Positions 25,132-32,697 of a stretch of 32,697 nucleotides of DNA are shown here, one piece after another. Origin of the DNA: Hyphomonas sp. BRH_c22 (GTDB taxonomy: Bacteria > Pseudomonadota > Alphaproteobacteria > Caulobacterales > Hyphomonadaceae); the NCBI RefSeq assembly GCF_000961795.1, contig NZ_LADU01000118.1, positions 1-32,697 on the forward strand, in the 5' to 3' direction. Within the stretch, counting starts at the first letter, position 1; every line of letters begins with the position of its first letter. The notes beneath the pieces are model-generated. The model had not been told where the DNA came from and made no database searches. It worked only from the letters and a program-made list of their open reading frames with translations. Position numbers and translations under genes: made by a program.

Positions 25132-26202
25132 ATGGGACTGTTGAGCATCGCCTCGAAAACGGCTGCGCGTGCACGTTATGCGGCGCAGCAGGGCCTGCGC
25201 TCGGCCTGGTATGGCGCGCAGATGACAGCGGCCCGGCGCAGTGCGGGCGGCTTCAACCGGCCTGATGAGCCGAAATTCGAGCCCTCGCGCGGTGCGCCCG
25301 ACATGGCCGCGCTGCGCAAGGCCTATTTCGATCTGTTCATCCAGGACCGGCTGAATGTCGAGGCGGGGCTCTATCCGGCGCCGAACGACCTGCGCCTGCG
25401 CGACCTGCCCAATGCCCTGAAATCCGCCCGCGCCTTCCGCGAGGATGTCGCCGAAGTGGACCGGCGCCGCAAGGCCCGCGATGGCGCCGAGATTCGCGCT
25501 TCCCTGCCTGAACAGTCCAATCGCTACCCGGATTACTACACCCAGAATTTCCACTACCAGTCCGGCGGCTGGTTCACCGACGAAAGCGCTGAGCTCTACG
25601 ACACGCAGGTCGAGGCGCTGTTCACCGGCACGGCCGACGCCATGCGCCGCGCCGCGCTGGCTGAAATATCGAGGGAACTGAAGGGCAGGGACCAGCGCCG
25701 CGTCCGCCTGCTTGACCTTGCCTGCGGCAATGGCCGGTTCCTGTCCCGCGTCATGAATGTGTATCCGCGCCTGCAGGCGAGCGGGCTCGATCTTTCGCCG
25801 AGCTATACCGAAGCGGCCCGCAAGCGGCTGGCGCGCTGGCCGCAGGTCCACATCCTGCACGAAGCGGCCGAAGCCATGCCGTTGCCGGATGCCAGCCAGG
25901 ACGTGGTGGTCTCGATCTTCCTGTTCCATGAATTGCCGCCCGAAGTGCGCGGGGCCGTGCTGGCCGAGGTCGCGCGCGTCCTGAAACCGGGGGGCCTGTT
26001 CATTCTCGCCGACAGCACGCAGTTCGGTGACTATCCGGTAATGGACGGCCTGCTGGAATACTTCCCGCACGGTTTCCACGAGCCCTATTACGAAGGCTAC
26101 CTGTCCTGGGATATGGCCGCAGCCTGCACCGGCGCGGGCCTGACAGCGGAACGCGAAACGCTGGCCTTCCTCACCAAGGTCACCACCTGGCGCAAGGCCT
26201 GA
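25132..26202 (+). CDS. Class I SAM-dependent methyltransferase
   Basis: 356 residues. The N-terminal 130 residues form an unrecognised helical extension, rich in Arg and Ala. The Rossmann domain has motif I LLDLACGNGRFL (193-204), the acidic end of strand 2 in GLDLSPSY, motif II/III around AEAMPLPD, and VLKPGGLFILADS. It resembles the UbiE/menaquinone type in the core, but the extension is unlike UbiE and the substrate is unknown. The 3' end is three bases from the convergent permease gene. Confidence 0.82.
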   Translation: MGLLSIASKTAARARYAAQQGLRSAWYGAQMTAARRSAGGFNRPDEPKFEPSRGAPDMAALRKAYFDLFIQDRLNVEAGLYPAPNDLRLRDLPNALKSARAFREDVAEVDRRRKARDGAEIRASLPEQSNRYPDYYTQNFHYQSGGWFTDESAELYDTQVEALFTGTADAMRRAALAEISRELKGRDQRRVRLLDLACGNGRFLSRVMNVYPRLQASGLDLSPSYTEAARKRLARWPQVHILHEAAEAMPLPDASQDVVVSIFLFHELPPEVRGAVLAEVARVLKPGGLFILADSTQFGDYPVMDGLLEYFPHGFHEPYYEGYLSWDMAAACTGAGLTAERETLAFLTKVTTWRKA

Positions 26203-26205
26203 AGA

Positions 26206-27261
26206 TCAGAAGCTCGGCAGGCGGCCCGTACCGAGGAAGGGCATCGCAAAGGCCAGCAGGATCGAGATGATGAGGCCGAGAAAGGCCCGTCCCGCATCAC
26301 TCAGCACGTCCCGGACCGCTTCGCGCTTGTTACGCAGGTGGGCGACATAGGCAATCGCCAGTTCACGTCCGGCCAGCAGGCCCAGGAAGACCCAGGTCGT
26401 GCTCATCGGCACATTGCTGATTTCCTTGAAGACGAACAGGATGACGCCATAGAAAACGTCCACGATCGTGGCGGCGCGTACATCCACCGTGTTCACTTTC
26501 GACTGTACGATTTTCTGGATCTCGCCGCCCCTGGTCGCAAAGATATAGGCTTGGATCAGGACAAGCAGGATCGTGCCGCCGACCACATAGGCCGGGTCGA
26601 AACTCACATGCGTCTCGCCAGCGATCACAGACACATCGCGGGGAAGGTAGATGAAGATGTTGGCCAGATCCTGCATCAGCCATTGCGACCAGAGGAAAGT
26701 GGTCGACATCCACTGGAACGTCACCCAGTAGGGCCAGGGCAGATCTTCCTTCGTATCGAACACCCAGCGTTCGAAGGTGCGGGAAATGACAATCCAGATG
26801 ATCACGCCCACCACGAAGGCGACGACATAGCCCAGCGCTGACTTGACCAGCATGCTCTGCAGCACGCCCTCTGTTGCCGAGCCGCCCGACAGGGCAAACA
26901 GTGTCAGCACGAGGAAGGTCGTGGAGACCGGAATGCCATAGCGCGTCATCACCAGCAGCACGAGGGGCGGCAGGGCGTGCCACCACTGAATGCCGGGTAC
27001 GAAGGTGCCGCTGCGGTCGCCCTCGCCGGGCAGGACGGACAGCTTGTCGAGGCGGTCATAGGCGACATCGCCCGCGCCGCTGATATATCCGTAGGCCACA
27101 ACAGCGACCAGTATCGTGCTGGCGAAAATCCACAGCACCCACCAGGGCCGTTTCGCATTCGATGACAGGAATGTGCCGAGTGTCTGGATGGAATCGTTGG
27201 CCACAACCGCATAGGCGGCCACGGCAAAGCCGATGATCCCGAAGATTTCAATCCCGCCCAT
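26206..27261 (-). CDS. PiT/PHO4-like multi-helix permease
   Basis: 351 residues from ATG 27261 (GTG 27270 would add three). About nine or ten hydrophobic segments. The start AYAVVANDSIQTLGTFL and the late ISNVPMSTTWVFLGLLAGRE resemble the two inverted repeats of PiT phosphate transporters, whose signatures are G-A-N-D and V-P-V-S-T-T-H. A further copy of the second signature lies at YGIPVSTTFLVLT. The His of the signature is replaced by Trp and Phe, so the substrate may not be phosphate. It lies downstream of aroC in the same direction, after a probable terminator. Confidence 0.65.
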   Translation of the reverse strand: MGGIEIFGIIGFAVAAYAVVANDSIQTLGTFLSSNAKRPWWVLWIFASTILVAVVAYGYISGAGDVAYDRLDKLSVLPGEGDRSGTFVPGIQWWHALPPLVLLVMTRYGIPVSTTFLVLTLFALSGGSATEGVLQSMLVKSALGYVVAFVVGVIIWIVISRTFERWVFDTKEDLPWPYWVTFQWMSTTFLWSQWLMQDLANIFIYLPRDVSVIAGETHVSFDPAYVVGGTILLVLIQAYIFATRGGEIQKIVQSKVNTVDVRAATIVDVFYGVILFVFKEISNVPMSTTWVFLGLLAGRELAIAYVAHLRNKREAVRDVLSDAGRAFLGLIISILLAFAMPFLGTGRLPSF

Positions 27262-27337
27262 TGCCTGCACCCGCCATCTACTGAACCCGCGTGTCAGTTA
27301 GCAGCTTGGGCAGGCGATTCCGATTGGGAGGAATATG

Positions 27338-27369
27338 AATAAAATGTGACGATCACGGATCGTTCCGTG
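27338..27369 (-). terminator. Probable terminator after aroC with alternative hairpins
   Basis: On the minus strand just past the aroC stop, CACGGA-ACGA-TCCGTG (27354-27369) forms a six-pair hairpin, followed after a few bases by ATTTTATT. A second, overlapping hairpin ACGATC-CGT-GATCGT (27349-27363) uses part of the same bases. The two cannot form together. Confidence 0.45.
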
Positions 27370-27377
27370 GCGTGCCG

Positions 27378-28469
27378 TCAGCGCCCCGTCTGGCCCCGGT
27401 GGCGCAGCTTCGCGTCAGCCAGGACACAGGCCATCATCGCCTCGGCCACCGGCACGGCGCGAATGCCGACGCAAGGGTCGTGGCGTCCGACGGTGCGCAC
27501 GTCCACATCCTCGCCGCCGCGGGTCACGGATTTCACTTCGTTCAGGATCGAGGAGGTCGGCTTGACCGCAAGGCGCACGACGACATCCTGTCCCGTGGAA
27601 ATGCCGCCGGCGACGCCGCCATTATGGTTGGACAGGAACCGTACGCCGTCATTGCCCGCGCGCATCTCGTCGGCATTTTCCTCGCCGCTGAAGGCTGCTG
27701 CGGCAAAGCCGGCACCGATCTCCACGCCCTTGACGGCATTGATGCTCATCATGGCGCCGGCGAGTTCGGCGTCCAGCTTGCCATAGACCGGCGCGCCCCA
27801 TCCGGCAGGAACGCCGCTGGCATGCACTTCGACGATGGCCCCCGCCGAACTTCCGGCCTTGCGGGTCGTGTCGAGGAAGCTTTCCCATTGTGCCGCCATG
27901 TCCCTGTCAGGACACCAGAACGGATTTTCGGCTGTCTGCGCCCAGTCCCATTTCGACCGGTCGACCGCGTGGGGCCCGATCTGGACCACGGCGCCGCGCA
28001 GGGTCACGCCGCCCCCCAGCACACACCTTGCCACCGCCCCTGCGGCCACCCTCGCCGCCGTCTCCCGCGCACTTGACCGCCCGCCGCCGCGATAGTCCCG
28101 CACGCCGTATTTCGCGTCATAGGAGAAATCGGCATGGCCGGGCCGGTAGCGGTCGCGGTTTTCGCTGTAATCCTTGGACCGCTGGTCGGTATTCTCGATC
28201 ATCAGCGAAATCGGTGTTCCGGTGGTCACCGGGCCGCCGGTCCGGTCATCCTCGAACACGCCGGAGAGGATTTTCACGGCGTCCGGTTCCTGGCGCTGGG
28301 TGACGAAGCGCGATGTGCCGGGGCGGCGCTTGTCCAGGAAGCCCTGAATCCATTTAGGTGTCAGCGCCAGTCCGGGCGGGCAGCCGTCTATGACGCAGCC
28401 GAGCGCGGGCCCATGGCTTTCGCCCCAGGTCGTGACGCGGAACAGGTGACCGAATGTGTTGTGTGACAT
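27378..28469 (-). CDS. aroC: Chorismate synthase
   Basis: 363 residues, normal length. It converts EPSP to chorismate, the last shared step to aromatic amino acids, and needs reduced FMN. Signatures: [11 protein letters not shown] at residues 10-20 (motif 1), the region [12 protein letters not shown] (motif 2, with R-S-S-x-R-E), and the C-terminal [13 protein letters not shown] (motif 3). ATG 28469 begins MSHNTFG, as in the family. Divergent from pdxH with an 84-base gap. Confidence 0.96.
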   Translation of the reverse strand: MSHNTFGHLFRVTTWGESHGPALGCVIDGCPPGLALTPKWIQGFLDKRRPGTSRFVTQRQEPDAVKILSGVFEDDRTGGPVTTGTPISLMIENTDQRSKDYSENRDRYRPGHADFSYDAKYGVRDYRGGGRSSARETAARVAAGAVARCVLGGGVTLRGAVVQIGPHAVDRSKWDWAQTAENPFWCPDRDMAAQWESFLDTTRKAGSSAGAIVEVHASGVPAGWGAPVYGKLDAELAGAMMSINAVKGVEIGAGFAAAAFSGEENADEMRAGNDGVRFLSNHNGGVAGGISTGQDVVVRLAVKPTSSILNEVKSVTRGGEDVDVRTVGRHDPCVGIRAVPVAEAMMACVLADAKLRHRGQTGR

Positions 28470-28553
28470 GTTGTGCCGCAGCCCTCGTTTAAGTTCGCTG
28501 CCTCCTATATGAAAACAGGACGCCTAACAAATCCGCAAAGAGGGCCAGCTACC

Positions 28554-29207
28554 GTGTCTCCCGTCATTCCCCCGTCACCAAGTGCTGCAGACTATGCCAC
28601 GAGCGGCGATCGCCCGCTTATCCCTGTCACCGACGACCCGATCGCCTTCTTCCGCGACTGGATGGCCGAGGCGAGGGCGGCGGAGCTCAATGATTCCAAT
28701 GCCATGGCCCTTGCGACCGTGGATTCAGGCGGCATGCCGGATGTCCGCATCGTGCTGCTGAAGGAGATTTCCGCTGAGGGATTCTCCTTCTTCACCAACC
28801 TGCAGAGCCAGAAGGGCCAGCAGCTGGCTGCCAATCCGCGCGCGGCGCTCTGCCTGCACTGGAAAAGCCTGCGCCGTCAGGTCCGCATCCGGGGCGACAT
28901 CACTCGCGTATCCGAGGCCGAGGCGGACACGTATTTTGCTTCCCGCGCCGCCCAGAGCCGGATCAGCGCCATCGCGTCCGACCAGTCGCGGCCCCTGCCG
29001 GACCGCGCGGTGTTCGAGCAGCGCATCGCCGAAGTCTCCGAAGTCTACGGCGACGGGCCGGACATTCCCCGGCCTGAATTCTGGGGCGGATTCCGCCTGG
29101 CGCCGACAGAAATCGAGTTCTGGCAGGACCAGGCGTTCCGCATGCATGACCGGTTGCGCTACACGCGCGACGGTGATGGCTGGACGACCACGCGGCTCTA
29201 TCCCTGA
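28554..29207 (+). CDS. pdxH: Pyridoxamine 5'-phosphate oxidase
   Basis: 217 residues from GTG 28554, preceded by AGAGGG nine bases upstream; an ATG at 28509 lacks a ribosome site. It oxidises pyridoxamine or pyridoxine phosphate to pyridoxal phosphate with FMN and oxygen. Visible: RIVLLKEISAEGFSFFTN (FMN and substrate site), SQKGQQLAANPRAAL, HWKSLRRQVRI, and the C-terminal RLAPTEIEFWQ with RLRYTR. The final RLYP is typical. Stop is five bases from the convergent next gene. Confidence 0.95.
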   Translation: MSPVIPPSPSAADYATSGDRPLIPVTDDPIAFFRDWMAEARAAELNDSNAMALATVDSGGMPDVRIVLLKEISAEGFSFFTNLQSQKGQQLAANPRAALCLHWKSLRRQVRIRGDITRVSEAEADTYFASRAAQSRISAIASDQSRPLPDRAVFEQRIAEVSEVYGDGPDIPRPEFWGGFRLAPTEIEFWQDQAFRMHDRLRYTRDGDGWTTTRLYP

Positions 29208-29212
29208 TCCCG

Positions 29213-29662
29213 TCAGACAATGCCGTTCGCGACGGAGAGCAGCCGCATGTGCGGGTGGCCGTCGCTGGTCTTCGACCATGAACTGCCGTCGGCCGAGATC
29301 GTGGCGGTGACGCGCTGGCGATAGGCGGAGAAGCTCTCGAATTCGACCACATCGACGGGCTCGTCGAAGTGAAGTGTCACCTCGAAAGCCGAGCCGCCGC
29401 CGATATCGCGCACGGCGAGAACGACGCCTTCGAAGGACTTCTTCAGGTAGAGCCCGCTGACGCGATCCCCCACCTGAACCGGCACTTCGGGCAGGTTCGA
29501 CAGGCGCGCCGAGGCGGTGTTCCAGTCGCGATAGCCGAGTTCCTGCGCGACGCGTTCAAGCGCGGCAGAATGCGAGATGGCGTGTCCGGCCAGTGCTTCC
29601 ACGGCGCGGATTTCACGCGCACGGGCCTTCGCCTGCTCGCGCGTATTGATGGGGGAAGACAT
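29213..29662 (-). CDS. Glyoxalase-related small protein
   Basis: 149 residues. The N-terminal 55 residues match the helical domain named glyoxalase-related in domain databases: A-x(4)-H-S-x-A-L-E-x-V-A-x-x-L-G-Y-R-D-W-N-T-A-S-A. The rest is a small beta-rich domain (residues 60-149) around VQVGDRVSGLYL and EVTLHFDEPVDVVEFESF. No metal-binding glyoxalase residues are evident, so I infer no enzyme activity. ATG 29662 starts MSSPINTREQAK. Confidence 0.7.
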   Translation of the reverse strand: MSSPINTREQAKARAREIRAVEALAGHAISHSAALERVAQELGYRDWNTASARLSNLPEVPVQVGDRVSGLYLKKSFEGVVLAVRDIGGGSAFEVTLHFDEPVDVVEFESFSAYRQRVTATISADGSSWSKTSDGHPHMRLLSVANGIV

Positions 29663-29867
29663 GGGTTTCAGATCCTTTACCGTCGTCCAGAAGCGGTCAC
29701 GTCAATGCGGGGGCTCGCCTTGCCGCAGGACCGCTGGAAGAGGGTCAGCATCCTGATGGGGACAGGCGCCTTGCGGGGCCTGTGAGATCTTCACCTTCGG
29801 GATTTTGTCCCGGCGAGCGGCTGGTGTCTCAAACCTGGGCCGCAAATACGCCGGGTTTCCGTGTCCG

Positions 29868-30815
29868 TCAACGCCCGCATGTCTCGCGGGCCAGGTCGTC
29901 GGATGTGAGGGCGGCGGCGACGCGGTAGGGTACATCCGTGGCGAGGAGGACGAGGCCATTATCGACAAGGTCCTGATACTCGCTGCCATTGCCGTCAGCC
30001 CAATACTGGTCGTCGAGGCGTTCGCCCTTGCGGCCGAGCGTGCCGAAGGCAGGTTCGACGCCTTCCTGGATATCGCGGGCCCAGGCGGCGAAGTCAGGTG
30101 AGCCGGTGCCGGTCCAGGCAACGAGGCGTGTGCGGTCCACGCCGAGGGCTTCGAGCCTTCCAATGTCGCGCGAGCCCCAGGCCGAGGCGGTCAGCATGAA
30201 GCCGGGATCGATGGCGGCGATCTGTCCGGCCTCTTGATCGGTATAGGAAATGAAGATCACGCTGTCCTCTGCCCCTGCCGCGCGGACGGCGGAGGCGATG
30301 TTGCGGAAGCTGGTCGTCGGCTTGCGGTCGAGTTCGAGGATGGCGCCGGACTGCTTGGCCCAGAGGAGCACGTCGGTGAGCTTGGGCGGGGCGAATCCGG
30401 TGCGCTGTCCGGCATCATCGACCATCCTGAGGCCCGAGAGCGTCGCCCAGTCGGTGTCGGCGACATAGCCGTCGCCGGTCGTCGTGCGGTTCAGCCGGTT
30501 GTCGTGCATCAGCGTCAATACGCCATCGCGGCTCTCGGCAACGTCGATTTCGAACACGCGGATGCCTTGCGAGAAGCCATATTGCAGGGTCTCTAGCGTA
30601 TTTTCCGGATAGCCCGGTGCAGGGCCTCCCCGGTGGGCGGCGATCAGCACGCCCTTGTTCTGGCGGACACAGTCGAAATAGTCCGGCAGGGGCAATTCCG
30701 GCGCGGAAATCCCCGCTGGAGTGATGTCGGCCGCGCCATGATTCGCCTCGCGGGACAGGTCACCGCAGGCCGTCAGCGTCGCCAGTGCCGCTACCGAAAC
30801 CACAATTCTGAACAT
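29868..30815 (-). CDS. Glycerophosphodiester phosphodiesterase, lipoprotein
   Basis: 315 residues. The lipobox LTAC (Cys17) places it in the envelope. GDPD signatures: IAAHRGG with the catalytic His and Arg, PENTLE, FEIDVAESRDGVLTLMHD (metal-binding Glu and Asp plus the second His), and LELDRK. It would cleave glycerophosphodiesters from phospholipid breakdown to glycerol 3-phosphate and an alcohol. AGGAG precedes the ATG at six to seven bases. Divergent from the acyl-CoA synthetase gene. Confidence 0.92.
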   Translation of the reverse strand: MFRIVVSVAALATLTACGDLSREANHGAADITPAGISAPELPLPDYFDCVRQNKGVLIAAHRGGPAPGYPENTLETLQYGFSQGIRVFEIDVAESRDGVLTLMHDNRLNRTTTGDGYVADTDWATLSGLRMVDDAGQRTGFAPPKLTDVLLWAKQSGAILELDRKPTTSFRNIASAVRAAGAEDSVIFISYTDQEAGQIAAIDPGFMLTASAWGSRDIGRLEALGVDRTRLVAWTGTGSPDFAAWARDIQEGVEPAFGTLGRKGERLDDQYWADGNGSEYQDLVDNGLVLLATDVPYRVAAALTSDDLARETCGR

Positions 30816-30913
30816 GCCGCGCTCCTAGTTCCTTGCGCTGCAGCAATAGCGCGAATAAACCCAACGACAACGAAGAAAACACGGCCCAACGGGCGTATGG
30901 AGGAGGAATACCG

Positions 30914-32539
30914 ATGCAAGGCATCATGCAGGACTGGCCACTGACGGTGAACAAGATCCTTGAACACGCGAATGTGCAGCATGGCACACGCGAGATCATC
31001 ACCCGCCGCGTGGAAGGCCATATCGTCCGCACGACCTATGCCGACCTCTTCAATGCGTCGAAACAGGTGTCCAATGCGCTCAAGGATATCAATGTGGGTC
31101 TCGGCGACCGGGTTGCGACACTGGGTTGGAATTCCGAGCGCCACATGGCGGCCTGGTATGGCACGATGGGCATTGGCGCCGTGCTGCACACGATCAACCC
31201 GCGCCTGCACCCCGAACAGATCGCGTGGATCGCCAATCATGCCGAAGACAAGGTGCTGATCTTCGACAAGACCTTCTTGCCGATTGTCGAGGCCATCAAG
31301 GACCATCTCCTGACGGTCAAGACCTTCGTCATCTTTGCCGGCGCGGACACGATGCCGGAAAATACGCTGGGCGCGATTCCGTTCGATATCTGGATTGATG
31401 GCCGCTCGACCGAATGCCGCTGGGGCGATTTCCCGGAAACCACGGCCTGCGGCCTCTGCTATACGTCCGGCACCACGGGCAACCCGAAAGGCGTGCTCTA
31501 TTCGCACCGCTCCAATGTGCTCCACACGCTGGTCACGATGTCGAAGGATGCGATGGGCATGGGGTCGGCAGATGTGGTGCTGCCGGTCGTGCCGATGTTC
31601 CATGCCAATGCCTGGGGCCTGGCGCTCAGCTGCCCGGCGACGGGAGCCAACATGGTCATGCCCGGCGCGCAGATGGACGGCGCCTCGATCTACGAGTTGC
31701 TGGATTCCGAGAAGGTCTCGATCACGGCGGCCGTCCCGACCGTCTGGCTGATGCTGCTGACCTATCTGCAGGAGAACAATCTGAAACTGCCGCACCTCAA
31801 CAAGGTGCTGATCGGCGGATCGGCCATCCCGGAGAAAATCCTCCGCGCCTTCGAGCAGGATTATGAAGTGGATGTCGTTCACGCCTGGGGCATGACCGAA
31901 ACCTCGCCGCTCGGCACGCTGGGCACGCTGCCGCCGCACCTGATCGACGCGGATGTCGACACGCGCATGAACCAGAAGATGAAGCAGGGGCGCCCGCCTT
32001 TCGGCGTCGAGCTGCGCATTGTCGATGACAATGGCAAGGAGCTGCCGCGCGACGGCCAGACGTCCGGCCGCCTGATGGTGCGCGGCGCGGCCATTGCGGC
32101 GGGCTATTTCAAGGGCGATGGCGGCAATGTGCTCGACGACGAAGGCTTCTTCGATACCGGCGACGTTGCCACCATCGACGAATACGGCACGATGACCATA
32201 ACCGACCGTGCCAAGGATGTGATCAAGTCCGGCGGTGAATGGATTTCATCCATCGACATCGAGAATATCGCTGTCGGCCATCCCAAAGTGGCCAATGCGG
32301 CGGCCATCGGCGTCTACCATCCCAAATGGGACGAGCGTCCGTTGCTGATCATCCAGGCGGCCTCGGGCGAGACTCCGTCCAAGGAGGAAATCCTCCAGTC
32401 GCTCGAAGGCAAGATCGCCAAATGGTGGACGCCGGATGACGTGGCTTTCGTCGACGAGATCCCGCTCGGTGCAACCGGCAAGATCAACAAGCTGGCCCTG
32501 CGCGAGACGTTCAAGGACTACAAGCTGCCAACGGCCTGA
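30914..32539 (+). CDS. AMP-forming fatty acyl-CoA synthetase
   Basis: 541 residues from ATG 30914, which follows AGGAGGAATACCG at ideal distance. It activates a carboxylic acid to acyl-AMP and then acyl-CoA. Core motifs: [18 protein letters not shown] (P-loop), [12 protein letters not shown] (A5), [14 protein letters not shown] and [16 protein letters not shown] (hinge and A8), and the C-terminal GATGKINK with the catalytic Lys. The sequence resembles the medium- to long-chain group used in fatty-acid degradation; the chain length is a guess. The gene stands alone. Confidence 0.93.
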   Translation: MQGIMQDWPLTVNKILEHANVQHGTREIITRRVEGHIVRTTYADLFNASKQVSNALKDINVGLGDRVATLGWNSERHMAAWYGTMGIGAVLHTINPRLHPEQIAWIANHAEDKVLIFDKTFLPIVEAIKDHLLTVKTFVIFAGADTMPENTLGAIPFDIWIDGRSTECRWGDFPETTACGLCYTSGTTGNPKGVLYSHRSNVLHTLVTMSKDAMGMGSADVVLPVVPMFHANAWGLALSCPATGANMVMPGAQMDGASIYELLDSEKVSITAAVPTVWLMLLTYLQENNLKLPHLNKVLIGGSAIPEKILRAFEQDYEVDVVHAWGMTETSPLGTLGTLPPHLIDADVDTRMNQKMKQGRPPFGVELRIVDDNGKELPRDGQTSGRLMVRGAAIAAGYFKGDGGNVLDDEGFFDTGDVATIDEYGTMTITDRAKDVIKSGGEWISSIDIENIAVGHPKVANAAAIGVYHPKWDERPLLIIQAASGETPSKEEILQSLEGKIAKWWTPDDVAFVDEIPLGATGKINKLALRETFKDYKLPTA

Positions 32540-32605
32540 TGCTGACGGCAGCCAATGCGGCGCCCGTGAAGGCGCTTGAGGGTGAAACTGAAATTTGAAG
32601 GCTGC

Positions 32606-32630
32606 GCTGCCGGGTCAGGAATCCGGCAGC
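32606..32630. terminator. Symmetric hairpin after the acyl-CoA synthetase gene
   Basis: GCTGCCGG (32606-32613) pairs with CCGGCAGC (32623-32630) around a nine-base loop. It overlaps the stop of the presumed convergent gene and has no T-run on the plus side, so it may act as a bidirectional mRNA end. Confidence 0.35.
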
Positions 32631-32697
32631 GGCAGGGCCTGCGTGCGCGATGCGGCATGGCGCGGCGTGGCCGATGGCAGGATGCGGGCCGGGCGGG
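32615..32697 (-). CDS. C-terminal end of a convergent gene, cut by the window edge
   Basis: A frame open to the edge ends with TGA at 32617-32615. Its last residues read ALPLPDS, preceded by about 20 residues rich in Ala, Arg and Pro. Too short to identify. Another frame could equally be open by chance, as GC-rich DNA often is. Confidence 0.3.
   Translation of the reverse strand, partial: RPARILPSATPRHAASRTQALPLPDS

Noticed and set aside
24259..26079. A 606-codon minus-strand frame covering the glycine-zipper gene and the opposite methyltransferase gene
   Set aside because: Only the last 251 codons have a signal peptide and ribosome site; the upstream 355 are the antisense of a clear methyltransferase gene.
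1..32697. CRISPR array, rRNA genes or a phage structural cluster
   Set aside because: No regularly spaced repeats, rRNA-like sequence or phage structural proteins were seen.

Overview
The window looks like an alphaproteobacterial chromosome, most likely from the Hyphomonadaceae/Caulobacterales side. This is inferred from the overall gene set, the GC-rich codon use, the ZntB, TlyA, PdxH and chorismate synthase neighbourhood, and the NrdJ and PhaC types. No rRNA or other marker settles the genus.

The left part (about 1-15,750) is an accessory region. Positions 1-430 hold decayed reading frames, including a small NrtS-like membrane protein. Positions 613-660 are the 3' part of a tRNA-Val(TAC) gene, from the anticodon loop to CCA, without a matching 5' half. 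This is the usual footprint of tyrosine-recombinase integration. About 75 bases further on lies the C-terminal fragment of such a recombinase, fused in frame to a TetR N-terminal fragment. Next come a universal stress protein (USP) gene with a clean in-frame internal deletion, a DUF3775 gene, an operon of an alpha/beta-hydrolase/phosphoribosyltransferase fusion plus an erythromycin-esterase-like protein, a B12-dependent (class II) ribonucleotide reductase, and an IS3 orfA scar. These are followed by a carbon/energy cluster (phosphate acyltransferase, acetate kinase, phasin, PHA synthase), a P2-type cation ATPase, and an intact tandem USP whose ends match the deleted copy.

Read together, these genes look like a survival module for low oxygen or energy starvation. 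Acyl-CoA could be turned into acyl phosphate and ATP, or stored as polyhydroxyalkanoate. DNA precursors could be made without oxygen. Ion balance and stress proteins would be maintained. Each family assignment rests on visible motifs; the joint role is inference.

The right part (about 15,750-32,697) reads as ordinary chromosome: an RND efflux pump operon (adaptor plus permease), a ZntB-like transporter and a Tat-lipoprotein amidase in one operon, SodC, TlyA rRNA methyltransferase, a glycine-zipper envelope protein, a SAM methyltransferase, a PiT-like permease, chorismate synthase, PdxH, a glyoxalase-related small protein, a lipoprotein glycerophosphodiesterase and an acyl-CoA synthetase. The change between the two parts falls in 15,506-15,746, which contains only a possible amidohydrolase scrap.
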